A stretch of DNA of 64,000 nt from an uncultured Sulfitobacter sp. (GTDB taxonomy: Bacteria > Pseudomonadota > Alphaproteobacteria > Rhodobacterales > Rhodobacteraceae). The stretch covers positions 327,478 through 391,477 of the forward strand of contig NZ_CANMQS010000005.1 of the NCBI RefSeq assembly GCF_947500075.1, given 5' to 3'. This document shows, piece after piece, positions 25,204-34,402 of this stretch. Under the pieces are notes generated by a model. That model was given only the letters and a program-made list of their open reading frames with translations. It had not been told where the DNA came from and made no database searches. How positions within the stretch are numbered: the stretch's first letter is position 1; the number at the start of each line of letters is the position of its first letter. A program made the translations under genes and the position numbers.

Positions 25204-26103
25204 CTAAACCGCCCCCGGAGAGAGGAAGGATTCGCGGAAGTAATCCGCAATCTTGATGGTGGATTGCGGCAGGTCCGCGCCTTTGCGCCAGGCAAGGCCG
25301 ACGTCCATCGACGGGATCTCCTGATCGGTGGCGGCGGTGCCGATGCGTTTGCCCTCCAGCGACCAGGGGCGGTAGACCATGTCGGAGAGGATCGTGATGC
25401 CCTGACCGTTGGCCACCATGGAGCGGACGGCCTCCACAGAGGCGGTGCGCAGGGTGACGTTGGGCTGGTAGGTGTTGAGGTTCCAATACCGCATGGTGGT
25501 GTGGGCGGCTTCATCCACGGTCAGCATGATGTAGTCCTCGCGGGAGATTTCCTCGAACGTGGCGGTGCCCTGGCGGATGAACCTGTGCCCGTTGGCGGCC
25601 CAGAGCCTGCGGGGGGAGCGCAGGAGGGTCTGGGTCTCAATCTCCGGATTGTTGAGGTTGGAGGTCAGGACCACGGCCAGATCAAAGCGGTTGGACAGCA
25701 GGCCCTCTTCGATGCTTTCTCGGTTCAGCTCGCTCAGCCGGATTTCGAGGTTGGGGTAGAGCTGTTTGAGGCGGTTGAGGTGGTAGGGCAGGAAGTAGCC
25801 GATCACCGTATAGGTGGCGGCGATGGAGATGGTGCCCTTGACCGGGGATTGTTTCTGCGCGACGCGCCGGGCCTGATCAAGCTTTTCGAGGATCTCACGG
25901 GAGGAGGCGAGAAAGTCGCGGCCTGCTTCGGTCATCTCCATCCCTTGCGCGGAGCGGGTGAAGAGCGGCGCGCCGAGTTCGGCTTCGAGTTCCTTGATCG
26001 CGGAGGTCACGGCGGATTGGGAGATCGACAGCTCATTCGCGGCGCGGCTGACCTGTCCGGATTCGGCGGTGGCGACGAAGAATTTGAGGTGACGGAAGTT
26101 CAT
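25204..26103 (-). CDS. LysR-family regulator divergent from the Pxp operon
   Basis: This 299-aa protein starts NFRHLKFFVATAESGQVSRA with the helix-turn-helix LSISQSAVTSAIKELEAELG, then an effector domain (KGTISIAATYTVIGYFLPYH onward). It is transcribed away from pxpA across a 216-bp gap that holds inverted copies of an 11-bp motif. It is the obvious candidate regulator of the pxp operon. The inducer could be the operon's substrate. Confidence 0.9.
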   Translation of the reverse strand: MNFRHLKFFVATAESGQVSRAANELSISQSAVTSAIKELEAELGAPLFTRSAQGMEMTEAGRDFLASSREILEKLDQARRVAQKQSPVKGTISIAATYTVIGYFLPYHLNRLKQLYPNLEIRLSELNRESIEEGLLSNRFDLAVVLTSNLNNPEIETQTLLRSPRRLWAANGHRFIRQGTATFEEISREDYIMLTVDEAAHTTMRYWNLNTYQPNVTLRTASVEAVRSMVANGQGITILSDMVYRPWSLEGKRIGTAATDQEIPSMDVGLAWRKGADLPQSTIKIADYFRESFLSPGAV

Positions 26104-26142
26104 GCGCCCAAGTTATTCCGAAAACTGTGCGTGGTATATAGA

Positions 26143-26235
26143 AAAATCAGATAATGCTGCGCGCCATTCCGCCGTGGTCTTTCCAATATTTCCGGAAGAT
26201 GGGGCGAATGCCTACCATAGGTGGTATCTGATTTT
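26143..26235. promoter_or_regulatory. Inverted 11-bp operator-like motifs between LysR gene and pxpA
   Basis: AAAATCAGATA at 26143-26153 and its exact reverse complement TATCTGATTTT at 26225-26235 are about 70 bp apart in the divergent promoter region. Paired sites at this distance fit binding by a LysR tetramer. A similar GTCAGATAACAGATTTT string occurs at 25137-25153, beyond the LysR gene. Confidence 0.5.
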
Positions 26236-26319
26236 CCGATAATGGTGTTTCTGAAATGCGTATTTTACATGTTTGCCGATTGCCCCAAGTCTTTACCCAA
26301 CATACGAGGGGGCGCGAAG

Positions 26320-27102
26320 ATGACCGCATTGATCGACCTGAACTGCGACATGGGCGAAGGATTTGGCCAATGGGTGTTGGGCGAAGCGCCGGATGAAGAG
26401 ATCATGTCGCTGATCTCTTCTGCCAATATCGCGGCGGGTTTTCATGCGGGTGATCCGAACTCCATGGACCGGGTGGTCAAGCTGGCGCAGGCGTACGGTG
26501 TCGGGCTGGGGGCGCATCCGGGGTATAATGACCTGCAAGGGTTCGGGCGGCGGTATATCAAGACGTCCTCGGAAGAGTTGGTCAATGACATCGTCTATCA
26601 GGTGGGCGCGATCCGGGAGTTCGGGCGGCGGCACGGCATTCCGCTGCAACATGTGAAGCCGCATGGCGCGCTTTATATGGAAGCGGCCGTGAACGAAGAG
26701 TTGAGCCAGATGATTGTCGATATGCTGGTGAAGACCAGCGGGGAGACGATCCTGTTCTGCATGGAAAGCTCGCTCACCTATGGGATTGCCAAGCAATCGG
26801 GCTTGCCGGTGGTGCGGGAGTTCTATGCGGACCGCGACTATGACAATTCCGGCTCCATCGTGTTTGCGCGACAGGTCGGGCGGCCTGATCCGGCGGCGAT
26901 TGCAGCCAAATGTGTGAAGGCCTGTCAGACCGGGATGGTCACGACCGTGGAGGGGGATGAGATCAAGATCGGGTTTGAATCCATCTGCTTTCATTCCGAC
27001 ACGCCGGGCGCGCTGGACATCGGCAAAGCCATCCGCAACGGGCTGACAGAGGCGGGCATCACCATCGCCTCCGCCAAGACGGTTCTGGAACAAAACAGCT
27101 AA
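26320..27102 (+). CDS. pxpA: 5-oxoprolinase subunit A (LamB/YcsF family)
   Basis: This 260-aa protein begins [17 protein letters not shown] and has [25 protein letters not shown] and [13 protein letters not shown], all diagnostic of LamB/YcsF (PxpA). The ATG at 26320 has GAGGGGG upstream. In E. coli, PxpA works with PxpB and PxpC to open 5-oxoproline to glutamate using ATP. Here it is separated from pxpB by genes for a biotin carrier and a biotin carboxylase, which suggests a carboxylating variant. It is first in an operon of five to eight genes. Confidence 0.93.
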   Translation: MTALIDLNCDMGEGFGQWVLGEAPDEEIMSLISSANIAAGFHAGDPNSMDRVVKLAQAYGVGLGAHPGYNDLQGFGRRYIKTSSEELVNDIVYQVGAIREFGRRHGIPLQHVKPHGALYMEAAVNEELSQMIVDMLVKTSGETILFCMESSLTYGIAKQSGLPVVREFYADRDYDNSGSIVFARQVGRPDPAAIAAKCVKACQTGMVTTVEGDEIKIGFESICFHSDTPGALDIGKAIRNGLTEAGITIASAKTVLEQNS

Positions 27103-27120
27103 AGCAAAGGGTTAAGAGAC

Positions 27121-27354
27121 ATGGCAGACATTCAATCCCCCCTTCCGGGCACGTTCTATCACAAACCTTCGCCTGAAGAGCCTGCGTTCAAATCGGCAGG
27201 CGACGCGGTTGCCGTGGGCGATGTGATCGGGCTGGTGGAAGTGATGAAGACCTTCATCGAAGTGAAATCGGAAATCGCGGGCAGCTTTTCGGGCTACAGC
27301 GTGGATGATGCCTCTCCCGTGACGGCGGGCCAAGTGCTGGCGACGCTGGACTGA
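27121..27354 (+). CDS. Biotin carboxyl carrier protein (BCCP domain)
   Basis: This 77-aa single biotinyl domain has the attachment motif LVEVMKTFIEV, with the Lys of EVMK as the biotin site. It is shorter than AccB (about 150 aa) because it lacks the N-terminal half. It lies 18 bp after pxpA and overlaps the biotin carboxylase start by one base. It is probably the dedicated carrier for that carboxylase rather than for fatty acid synthesis. Confidence 0.88.
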   Translation: MADIQSPLPGTFYHKPSPEEPAFKSAGDAVAVGDVIGLVEVMKTFIEVKSEIAGSFSGYSVDDASPVTAGQVLATLD

Positions 27355-28727
27355 TGGCCATCAAACGTCTTTTCATTGCCAACCGGGGCGAGATTGCGGT
27401 GCGGATCATCCGTGCGGCAAAGGGCTTGGGCATTCACACCATTCAGGCGCATTCAGAAGCGGATGCGGATATGCTGGCGGTGAAGCTGGCGGATGAGGCG
27501 GTCTGCGTGGGGGCGGCACCTGCGAAGGAGAGCTATCTGAACATCGACGCGCTGATGGCGGCGATTGCTCAGACGGGTGCCGATGCGGTGCATCCGGGCT
27601 ATGGGTTTCTGTCCGAAAGCCCCGCGTTTGTGCGGGCGGTGGAAGCGGCAGGCGTGACCTTTGTGGGGCCGTCTGCGGCGACGATTGAGCGGATGGGCGA
27701 CAAGGTTGAAGCGCGCAAGGCGGCGGAAGCGGCGGGCGTGCCTGTTGTGCCGGGCTCGAAAGGTCGGGTGGATTCGGTGGATGACGCAGCAGCCGTGGCG
27801 GCTGAGGTGGGCTATCCGGTGATGATCAAGGCGGCTGCCGGTGGCGGCGGGCGCGGGATCAGAGTGGCGGATACAGAAGAGGAATTGCGCAAGCTGGCGC
27901 CGCAGGCGCAGCAGGAAGCGGCGGCAGCGTTCGGAGATGGCGGGCTGTATCTGGAGCGTGCTGTCCGGTCGCCCCGGCACATTGAAGTGCAGATATTGGG
28001 CGATGGCACAGATGCGGTGCATTGCTTTGAACGGGAGTGTTCGTTGCAGCGGCGGCGGCAGAAGGTCTGGGAGGAAGCAGGCGCGGATTGTCTGGATGAT
28101 GAGACACGCGCGACCCTGTGCGCCTCAGCCGTGGCATTGGCGAAGGCCACAAACTATCGCGGGGCGGGGACGTTGGAATATCTCTACGATTCCGCGACGA
28201 ATGAGTTTTTCTTTATCGAGATGAACACGCGCATTCAGGTGGAGCATCCGGTGTCAGAGATGATCACCGGTGTCGATCTGGTGCAGGAGATGATCCGGGT
28301 CTGTGGCGGGGAAGCGTTGAGCGTCCGCCAGGATGAGATCGTGCGGAACGGCCATTCGATTGAAGTGCGGATCAACGCCGAAGACCCCGCGATGCAGTTC
28401 ATGCCCTGGCCGGGGAAGCTGGAGGCGATGACGGTGCCCGAAGGGGACGGCATCCGGTTCGATCATTTCCTCTATGAGGGATACCAGATCCCGCCGTTCT
28501 ACGATTCGCTTCTGGGCAAGGTGATTGTCCATGCGCCGACGCGCAATGAGGCGATTGAGAAGATGAAGACAGCCCTGCAAGGCATTGAGCTTAAAGGGCT
28601 AAAGACAACCATCCCGCTGCATCTGGCTTTGGCCGATGACCCGGACGTGCGTGCCGGGAATTTCCACACGCAATGGCTGGAGCCATGGCTGGACGCGGGC
28701 AATTTACCCACAGGAGGTGCATCTTGA
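27354..28727 (+). CDS. Biotin carboxylase (AccC-like) of the pxp operon
   Basis: This 457-aa ATP-grasp enzyme has KRLFIANRGEIAVRIIRAAK, the glycine loop AAAGGGGRGIR, the FIEMNTRIQVEHPVSEMITG active-site segment and the C-terminal domain. The length equals AccC. Its stop overlaps the TTG start of pxpB by 4 bp. It would carboxylate biotin on the small carrier protein; the acceptor of the carboxyl group is probably the substrate of PxpB and PxpC, whose relatives form the C-terminal part of urea carboxylase. Confidence 0.9.
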   Translation: MAIKRLFIANRGEIAVRIIRAAKGLGIHTIQAHSEADADMLAVKLADEAVCVGAAPAKESYLNIDALMAAIAQTGADAVHPGYGFLSESPAFVRAVEAAGVTFVGPSAATIERMGDKVEARKAAEAAGVPVVPGSKGRVDSVDDAAAVAAEVGYPVMIKAAAGGGGRGIRVADTEEELRKLAPQAQQEAAAAFGDGGLYLERAVRSPRHIEVQILGDGTDAVHCFERECSLQRRRQKVWEEAGADCLDDETRATLCASAVALAKATNYRGAGTLEYLYDSATNEFFFIEMNTRIQVEHPVSEMITGVDLVQEMIRVCGGEALSVRQDEIVRNGHSIEVRINAEDPAMQFMPWPGKLEAMTVPEGDGIRFDHFLYEGYQIPPFYDSLLGKVIVHAPTRNEAIEKMKTALQGIELKGLKTTIPLHLALADDPDVRAGNFHTQWLEPWLDAGNLPTGGAS

Positions 28728-29599
28728 AGACACGTTATACCTTTGGCGGAGATGAGCACATCTACGTGGAGATGGATGAGGAGATGTCGCTGGACGCCTT
28801 CTTCAAATCGCTCTCCATGTCGAACGCGGTGCGTGAGGCGGATATTCCCGGCGTGACGGAGATTTGCCCGGCGAATGCGTCGTTTCAGGTCAAGTTCGAC
28901 CCGGATGTGACCCACCCTGACGAGATGCTGCGCCGTGTGCAGGAGTTGGAGCACAAGGCAGAGAGTGCCGAGAAGCGGATGACCACGCGGATCATCGAGA
29001 TTCCGGTCTATTATCAAGACCCCTGGACCCATGACTGCGTGATGCGGTTCCGTGAGCGGCATCAGGACCCGGAGGGGACGGACCTGTCCTATGCGGCGCG
29101 GATCAATGGCTATGACAGCGTTGAGGCGTTTATCGAAGCGCATCATTCGCAGCCGTGGTTTGTGTCGATGGTGGGCTTTGTGGCGGGTCTGCCGTTTCTC
29201 TATCAGCTGGTGGATCGCGACAAGCAGTTGGAAGTGCCGAAGTACCTCAGCCCACGGACGGATACGCCCAAGCACACGGTTGGCTATGGCGGCTGTTTCT
29301 CCTGCATCTATTCGGTGCGCGGGGCGGGCGGGTATCAGATGTTCGGGATCACCCCGATGCCGATCTACGATCCTGAGCAGAAGACCAGTTACCTCAAGGA
29401 TTTCATGGTGTTCTTCCGGCCCGGTGACATCGTGAAATGGAAACCGATTGACCGCGCGGAATACGACCGCATCGAAGCGGCGGTTGCTGATGGCAGCTAT
29501 GCCCCGCGCATCGCGGAGGTGGATTTCGATCTGGAAGCCTTCAACGCCGATATGGAAGGCACCAACGCCAAATTGATGGAGGCGCTCAATGCCGCTTAA
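28724..29599 (+). CDS. pxpB: 5-oxoprolinase subunit B (KipI family), TTG start
   Basis: This 291-aa KipI-family (allophanate-hydrolase-subunit-1-like) protein carries PWFVSMVGFVAGLPFLYQL and HTVGYGGCFSCIYSV, with VYYQDPWTHDCVMRF in the middle. I chose TTG at 28724 because AGGAGG lies 6 bases upstream, the codon overlaps the biotin carboxylase stop (TTGA), and KTRYTFGGDEHIYVEMD is the natural beginning. It pairs with PxpC, whose gene overlaps its end by 11 bp. Confidence 0.9.
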   Translation: MKTRYTFGGDEHIYVEMDEEMSLDAFFKSLSMSNAVREADIPGVTEICPANASFQVKFDPDVTHPDEMLRRVQELEHKAESAEKRMTTRIIEIPVYYQDPWTHDCVMRFRERHQDPEGTDLSYAARINGYDSVEAFIEAHHSQPWFVSMVGFVAGLPFLYQLVDRDKQLEVPKYLSPRTDTPKHTVGYGGCFSCIYSVRGAGGYQMFGITPMPIYDPEQKTSYLKDFMVFFRPGDIVKWKPIDRAEYDRIEAAVADGSYAPRIAEVDFDLEAFNADMEGTNAKLMEALNAA

Positions 29600-30557
29600 A
29601 ATCATCAAACCCGGACTTTCGACGTCAGTTCAAGACCTTGGCCGCCCCGGATATTTCCATCTGGGCATTCCGATTGGCGGTGCGATGGACCGCTATGCGC
29701 TGCGCGCCGCGAATATGCTGGTGGGCAATGACGAGGGGGCTGCGGGCCTTGAAGCTGTGTTCATGGGGCCCGAGATCGAGTTTACCGAAGACGCCACCGT
29801 GGCTGTCTGCGGTGCAGATATGCCGATGATGGTGGACGGGGAGGCGGTTGAGCCGTGGACCTCGTTTGACGTGAAATCTGGCCAGACGCTGAGCTTTGGG
29901 TTCCTCAAGACCGGGGCGCGGATCTATATCGCGGTGTCGGGCGGCATTGCCACGCCGCCTGATCTGGGCAGCCGGTCGACCTATCCGATTGGATCGCTGG
30001 GCGGTGTCGAAGGACGCCCCATTGCCGAAGGGGATGTGATCCCGATTGGCGGCGGCGCGGGCAAGGCGGGGCGGTCTGTGCCAGCCGAGTTGCGGCGCGG
30101 GCCGGGCAATCCGGCGCAATTGCGGGTGTTGCCGGGGCTCTATTGGAACCGTCTGACGGAGGCTGCGGGCAAGGGGTTCTTTGAGGATACCTGGACCGTG
30201 GCACCAGAAGCGGACCGGATGGGATACCGTTTCCGGGGCGGGCGGCATCTGGAGTTTGTCGACCGTGAGCAGCCGTTTGGGGCGGGTGCGGATCCGTCGA
30301 ACATCGTGGATGGGTGCTATTCCTATGGCTCCATTCAGGTGCCGGGCGGGACAGAGCCGATTGTGCTGCACCGCGATGCGGTGTCGGGGGGCGGGTATTT
30401 CACCCTCGGCGCGATCATCTCGGCTGATATGGATTTGATTGGCCAGTTGCAGCCCAACACGCCTGTCAACTTCGTGAAAGTTGATATGGAACAATCCCTT
30501 GCGGCGCGCGCAGAGCGCAAAGCAGGTTTGCAGAAAATCCGAGACGCGCTCGCTTAA
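29589..30557 (+). CDS. pxpC: 5-oxoprolinase subunit C (KipA family)
   Basis: This 322-aa KipA-family protein begins PLKIIKPGLSTSVQDLGRPG and has GIPIGGAMDRYALRAANMLV and RVLPGLYWNRLTEA, typical of PxpC and of the homologous domain in urea carboxylase. It overlaps pxpB by 11 bp. It completes the PxpABC set. A 59-bp gap follows before the ABC transporter genes, with a strong AAGGAGG site just before the binding-protein start. Confidence 0.92.
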   Translation: MPLKIIKPGLSTSVQDLGRPGYFHLGIPIGGAMDRYALRAANMLVGNDEGAAGLEAVFMGPEIEFTEDATVAVCGADMPMMVDGEAVEPWTSFDVKSGQTLSFGFLKTGARIYIAVSGGIATPPDLGSRSTYPIGSLGGVEGRPIAEGDVIPIGGGAGKAGRSVPAELRRGPGNPAQLRVLPGLYWNRLTEAAGKGFFEDTWTVAPEADRMGYRFRGGRHLEFVDREQPFGAGADPSNIVDGCYSYGSIQVPGGTEPIVLHRDAVSGGGYFTLGAIISADMDLIGQLQPNTPVNFVKVDMEQSLAARAERKAGLQKIRDALA

Positions 30558-30616
30558 GAGCCGCTCAACCTGACGCGGGAAACCGCATTTCAACACCTGA
30601 CAAGGAGGTCAGAACG

Positions 30617-31690
30617 ATGAACTATGTCCTGAAGACAGCAACAGCGCTGGCGCTGGCGACAGCGATCCCGGCAATCGCCATGGCGGCGGACGCGTGGTAT
30701 CCCTATGAAGCGGAGGAAGTGACGCCCGCGTTTGCAGCGGATGGTGCGGTGAACCCGGTGACCTATACGCCGCTGGAGAAGGCGGAGAAAGCGTGGAACA
30801 TCTGCGTGTCCTTCCCGCATATGAAAGACGCCTATTGGCTGGGTGTGAACTACGGCGTGGCGGAAGAAGCCAAGCGGTTGGGCGTGAAGATGAACAACGT
30901 CGAAGCGGGCGGCTATACTGAGCTTGCCAACCAGATCAGCCAGATCGAGGATTGTGTGGCCGGCGGTGCGGAAGCCGTTGTTATTGGAGCGATTTCCTTT
31001 GACGGGTTGAACAACGTGATCTCCGAGATTGCAGGCAAGGGCATTCCGGTCATTGACGTGATCAACGGTGTGTCCTCAACGGATATTTCTGCCAAATCGC
31101 TTGTGTCTTTTGCAACGATGGGTGCCGAAACGGGCCGCTATCTGGCGGAGAAACATCCGGCGGGCAGCGATCCGGTGAAAGTGGGCTGGTTCCCCGGTCC
31201 GGCTGGCGCTGGCTGGGTCGAAGCGGCGCATTCCGGGTTCCTGGCGGCTGTCGAAGGCTCTGCCGTTGAAGTGCTGGAGCCGCGCTTTGGCGATACGGGC
31301 AAGGAAACGCAGCTCAAGCTGGTCGAAGACGTGCTACAGGCGAACCCCGATGTGCGCTATCTTGCGGGTACGGCTGTGACGGCGGAAGCGGCACAGGGCC
31401 TGATCCGGGAACGTGGTTTGCAGGGCGAAGTTGACCTGCTGGCGTTCTATATGACGCCGGGTGTCTATACCGGCATCAAGCGCGGTTTCATTCTGGCGGC
31501 ACCGGCGGATTCCATGGTGGTGCAGGGCCGGATCGCGATTGATCAGGCGGTGCGCATTCTGGAAGGCAAGGACTACATCAAACATGTGGGCCCGAAGATC
31601 TTTGTCGTGGACCCTGACAACATCAATGATGTGCCACAGACAGATATCCTGCCTGCGGATGGGTATAAGCCGGTCTTTTCGGTCAACTAA
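30617..31690 (+). CDS. TorT-like/ribose-type ABC transporter substrate-binding protein
   Basis: This 357-aa exported protein has a signal peptide ending AIAMAAD. The periplasmic-binding-protein type 1 fold shows WNICVSFPHMKDAYWLGVNY, AEAVVIGAISFDGLNNVISE and VGWFPGPAGAGWVEAAHSGF, resembling TorT and sugar-binding proteins of the RbsB class. As the ATPase and permease of an Rbs-type importer follow, it is most likely the receptor of that importer rather than a TMAO sensor partner. The pxp genes upstream suggest a lactam or amino-acid derivative as ligand. Confidence 0.85.
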   Translation: MNYVLKTATALALATAIPAIAMAADAWYPYEAEEVTPAFAADGAVNPVTYTPLEKAEKAWNICVSFPHMKDAYWLGVNYGVAEEAKRLGVKMNNVEAGGYTELANQISQIEDCVAGGAEAVVIGAISFDGLNNVISEIAGKGIPVIDVINGVSSTDISAKSLVSFATMGAETGRYLAEKHPAGSDPVKVGWFPGPAGAGWVEAAHSGFLAAVEGSAVEVLEPRFGDTGKETQLKLVEDVLQANPDVRYLAGTAVTAEAAQGLIRERGLQGEVDLLAFYMTPGVYTGIKRGFILAAPADSMVVQGRIAIDQAVRILEGKDYIKHVGPKIFVVDPDNINDVPQTDILPADGYKPVFSVN

Positions 31691-31697
31691 AGACAAG

Positions 31698-31723
31698 TGG
31701 GCCGGGGGATCTCTCCCGGCCCA
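31698..31723 (+). terminator. Hairpin between the TorT-like binding-protein gene and the ATPase gene
   Basis: Perfect 9-bp inverted repeat TGGGCCGGG (31698-31706) and CCCGGCCCA (31715-31723) with an 8-base loop and no T-run. It is likely an mRNA-stabilising or attenuating hairpin that keeps binding-protein levels high. Confidence 0.6.
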
Positions 31724-31737
31724 ACCTTGGAGCAGAC

Positions 31738-33243
31738 ATGACATCCCCCCTGATCAAAACCACTGGTCTTTCCAAACAATACCCCGGTGTGCTGGCGCTG
31801 GACGCGGTCGATTTCGACCTCGTGCCGGGTGAAGTGCATGTGTTGTTTGGTGAGAATGGTGCGGGCAAATCCACGCTGATTTCGATGCTGGCGGGGGCGA
31901 ATACGCCCAGCAGCGGGACGATTGAAGTTGAGGGGGAAGCGGTGCGTTTTGGCTCTGTCGCGGATGCGCAGGGCAAGGGGATCTACACCGTCTTTCAGGA
32001 GTTTTCGCTGATCCCGACGCTGACGGTGGCGCAGAATATCTTTCTGGGCTGGGAGCCGACGAAGGGGCCCTTCATTGACCATCGTGCGATGCGGCGGCGT
32101 GCGGCGGAGATGTTTGAGGAGCTGGATTTCCCGATTGATCCCTCAGCGGTGACCGCAACGCTGAGCCGGGCACAACAGCAGATGGTGGAGATCACCAAGG
32201 CCTTTCACGGCGACATGAAGGTGTTGATCCTCGATGAGCCAACCGCCTCGCTGACGGACCGGGAAGTGGATCATCTATTTGATTTCATTGAGACCTTGAA
32301 AGCCAAAGGGGTGGGGATCGTCTACATCTCTCACCGGATGCAGGAGTTTTCGCGGATCGCGGACCGGATCACGGTACTGCGCGACGGGGCGTTGATCGGG
32401 ACCGTGGCGATGGCGGAGACGGATGATGCAGCCCTTGTTGAGATGATGACGGGCCGCGCGATTTCGGAGATCTATCCGCGCATCGAACGGCAGGACGGCG
32501 GGGTTGTTCTGGACGTCGCAGAGGTGCGGACGGCGGGGACGCTGCCGTGCAGCTTTGAAGTGCGCGCAGGCGAAGTGCTGGGTGTTGCGGGTTTGGTTGG
32601 ATCGGGCAAGTCACGGTTGTTTCGGTCGGTGATGGGGTTGAACCCTCGGCTGGCGGGAACGGTCACGCTGGGGGACCGGGACATCAGCCAAGCCCATACG
32701 CGCGAGATCATTCAGGCGGGGGTGTACTACCTGTCGCCGGACCGCAAGAGCGAGGGGTTGGATCTGGCCAAGTCGTCGAATGCCAACCTTGGGGTGAATC
32801 CGATGATGGCACGGCTGGAGGAAAAGCTGCGTGGCTTTGTGAACTGGCGGGCGATTGGGGATAAGACCGAAAGCATCGCGGATCGGGTGGAACTGTCCAC
32901 AGGATACCGCACCAAGCTGGTCTCTCAACTGTCTGGGGGTAACCAGCAAAAGGTGTTGTTTGGCAAGGCCTTCGGACAGGACATTGATGTGTATATCTTT
33001 GATGAACCCACAGTGGGTGTGGATATGGGCACCCGCGCGGCGCTCTATCTGTTGATCAAGGAATTGGCGGAGGCGGGCAAGGCGGTGGTGATGATCTCAT
33101 CCGACCTGCCGGAGGTGCTGAACCTGTCGCACCGGATGCTGGTCTTTGCCCATGGCAAGATCACCGCAGAATTGAGCGGCGACGAGATGAACGAAGACAC
33201 CGTCCTGAAATACTTCTTTGACGAAAGTGGAGCGACCGCATGA
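31738..33243 (+). CDS. Ribose-type ABC transporter ATP-binding protein (RbsA-like)
   Basis: This 501-aa double ATPase has a complete N-terminal half ([46 protein letters not shown]) and a C-terminal half with a modified Walker A (VAGLVGSGKSRLFRS) and signature LSGGNQQKVLFGKAF. The two-domain layout is that of RbsA/MglA-type sugar and nucleoside importers. It overlaps the permease gene by 4 bp. It belongs to the transporter at the end of the pxp operon. Confidence 0.92.
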   Translation: MTSPLIKTTGLSKQYPGVLALDAVDFDLVPGEVHVLFGENGAGKSTLISMLAGANTPSSGTIEVEGEAVRFGSVADAQGKGIYTVFQEFSLIPTLTVAQNIFLGWEPTKGPFIDHRAMRRRAAEMFEELDFPIDPSAVTATLSRAQQQMVEITKAFHGDMKVLILDEPTASLTDREVDHLFDFIETLKAKGVGIVYISHRMQEFSRIADRITVLRDGALIGTVAMAETDDAALVEMMTGRAISEIYPRIERQDGGVVLDVAEVRTAGTLPCSFEVRAGEVLGVAGLVGSGKSRLFRSVMGLNPRLAGTVTLGDRDISQAHTREIIQAGVYYLSPDRKSEGLDLAKSSNANLGVNPMMARLEEKLRGFVNWRAIGDKTESIADRVELSTGYRTKLVSQLSGGNQQKVLFGKAFGQDIDVYIFDEPTVGVDMGTRAALYLLIKELAEAGKAVVMISSDLPEVLNLSHRMLVFAHGKITAELSGDEMNEDTVLKYFFDESGATA

Positions 33244-34250
33244 GTGACGCGACAACATCCAACCCCGTGTTCGGTGCCATCCGCAACCTGTTTGTGCGGG
33301 TGGGTGTGCTGCCGTTCTTCCTTGGGATTGCTTTGGTGCTGTTCACCATCCTGTCGGACAAGTTCCTGACGATGCAGAATCTGATGAACGTCGCACGGCA
33401 GTCGGTCTATCTGGTGCTGGTGTCGATGGGGCAGATGATTGTGCTGATCTCCGGCGGGTTCGACCTGTCCGTGGGCACGGCGATTGCGGTGACATCGGTG
33501 GTGTCGGCGCTTGGCATGGTCTGGGCCGTGGGCGTGTTCCCCGATGCGGTCTGGCTGGCGATTGCGCTGGGGGCGCTGATGGGATTTGGCGCGGCGTTGC
33601 TGATTGGTGCGGTGAACGGTTTGGGCGTGGCGTATTTCGAAGTATCGCCGTTTATCATGACGTTAGGCGTGTCGTCGGTCGCGGCGGGTCTGGCGCTGTT
33701 CCTGACGGGTGGCGTGCCGGTGAGCGGGATGCCCTTTGCCTTTGCGGACACGTTTGGCTTCGGCAGATGGTGGGGCGTGCCGGTGCCGGTGGTGGTGGCG
33801 GTGATCTGTATCGTGCTGATGTGGGTCTTCATGTCCCGCACGCGGGTCGGCACGCAGATCTATGCGGTGGGCGGTAACATCAAGGCGGCACATCTGTCGG
33901 CGATAGATACCAAGAAAACGCTGATGACGGCTTACATCGTCTGCGCGCTGATCGCCTCGCTGACGGGTCTGCTGCTGACGGCGCGGGTGGAATCGGGGGA
34001 GGCCAATCTGGGCGGCACGATCGCGCTGGAATCCATTGCGGCCTGCGTGATTGCGGGGGTCTCGCTCCGTGGCGGCATTGGCCGGGTGGAGAATGTGGTG
34101 CTGGGGGCGTTCTTTATCGTGCTGGTGCAGAACGGCATGAACCTGGCGCAGGTCAGTTCCTACATGCAGATGGTGCTGCTGGGGGCGCTGCTGATCCTTG
34201 CGGTGATCTTTGACCAGATGCGCTACCGGATGATCATGAGCGGTGGCTGA
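33240..34250 (+). CDS. Ribose-type ABC transporter permease (RbsC-like)
   Basis: This 336-aa membrane protein has about ten hydrophobic segments. Family marks are [20 protein letters not shown] and the late [20 protein letters not shown]. It should form the channel of the importer with the RbsA-like ATPase. Only one permease gene is present, as in rbsC homodimers. It ends the operon; glcB begins 153 bp downstream. Confidence 0.92.
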   Translation: MSDATTSNPVFGAIRNLFVRVGVLPFFLGIALVLFTILSDKFLTMQNLMNVARQSVYLVLVSMGQMIVLISGGFDLSVGTAIAVTSVVSALGMVWAVGVFPDAVWLAIALGALMGFGAALLIGAVNGLGVAYFEVSPFIMTLGVSSVAAGLALFLTGGVPVSGMPFAFADTFGFGRWWGVPVPVVVAVICIVLMWVFMSRTRVGTQIYAVGGNIKAAHLSAIDTKKTLMTAYIVCALIASLTGLLLTARVESGEANLGGTIALESIAACVIAGVSLRGGIGRVENVVLGAFFIVLVQNGMNLAQVSSYMQMVLLGALLILAVIFDQMRYRMIMSGG

Positions 34251-34363
34251 GGCGCGATTGTTCGATAAAATTTGAAAGTGTTGATCGGAGGGCTGGTCCA
34301 TTTTGCCCTGACATGCCTATCTGCGTCTGGCGTAGCATCGCCGCAGAAATTGCATCATCAGGA

Positions 34364-34384
34364 CCGCCTTGTTCCTTAAGGCGG
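34364..34384. promoter_or_regulatory. Hairpin just upstream of glcB
   Basis: CCGCCTT-N7-AAGGCGG is a perfect 7-bp dyad ending 18 bp before the glcB start. It could be an operator or a structure in the glcB leader. Confidence 0.4.
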
Positions 34385-34402
34385 GGAAAGTCGGGACGGA
34401 CC

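Noticed and set aside
30594..30616. A hairpin around the ribosome site of the TorT-like gene as a riboswitch
   Set aside because: CTGAC and GTCAG flank AAGGAG, but the 5-bp stem is too small to claim a regulatory RNA.
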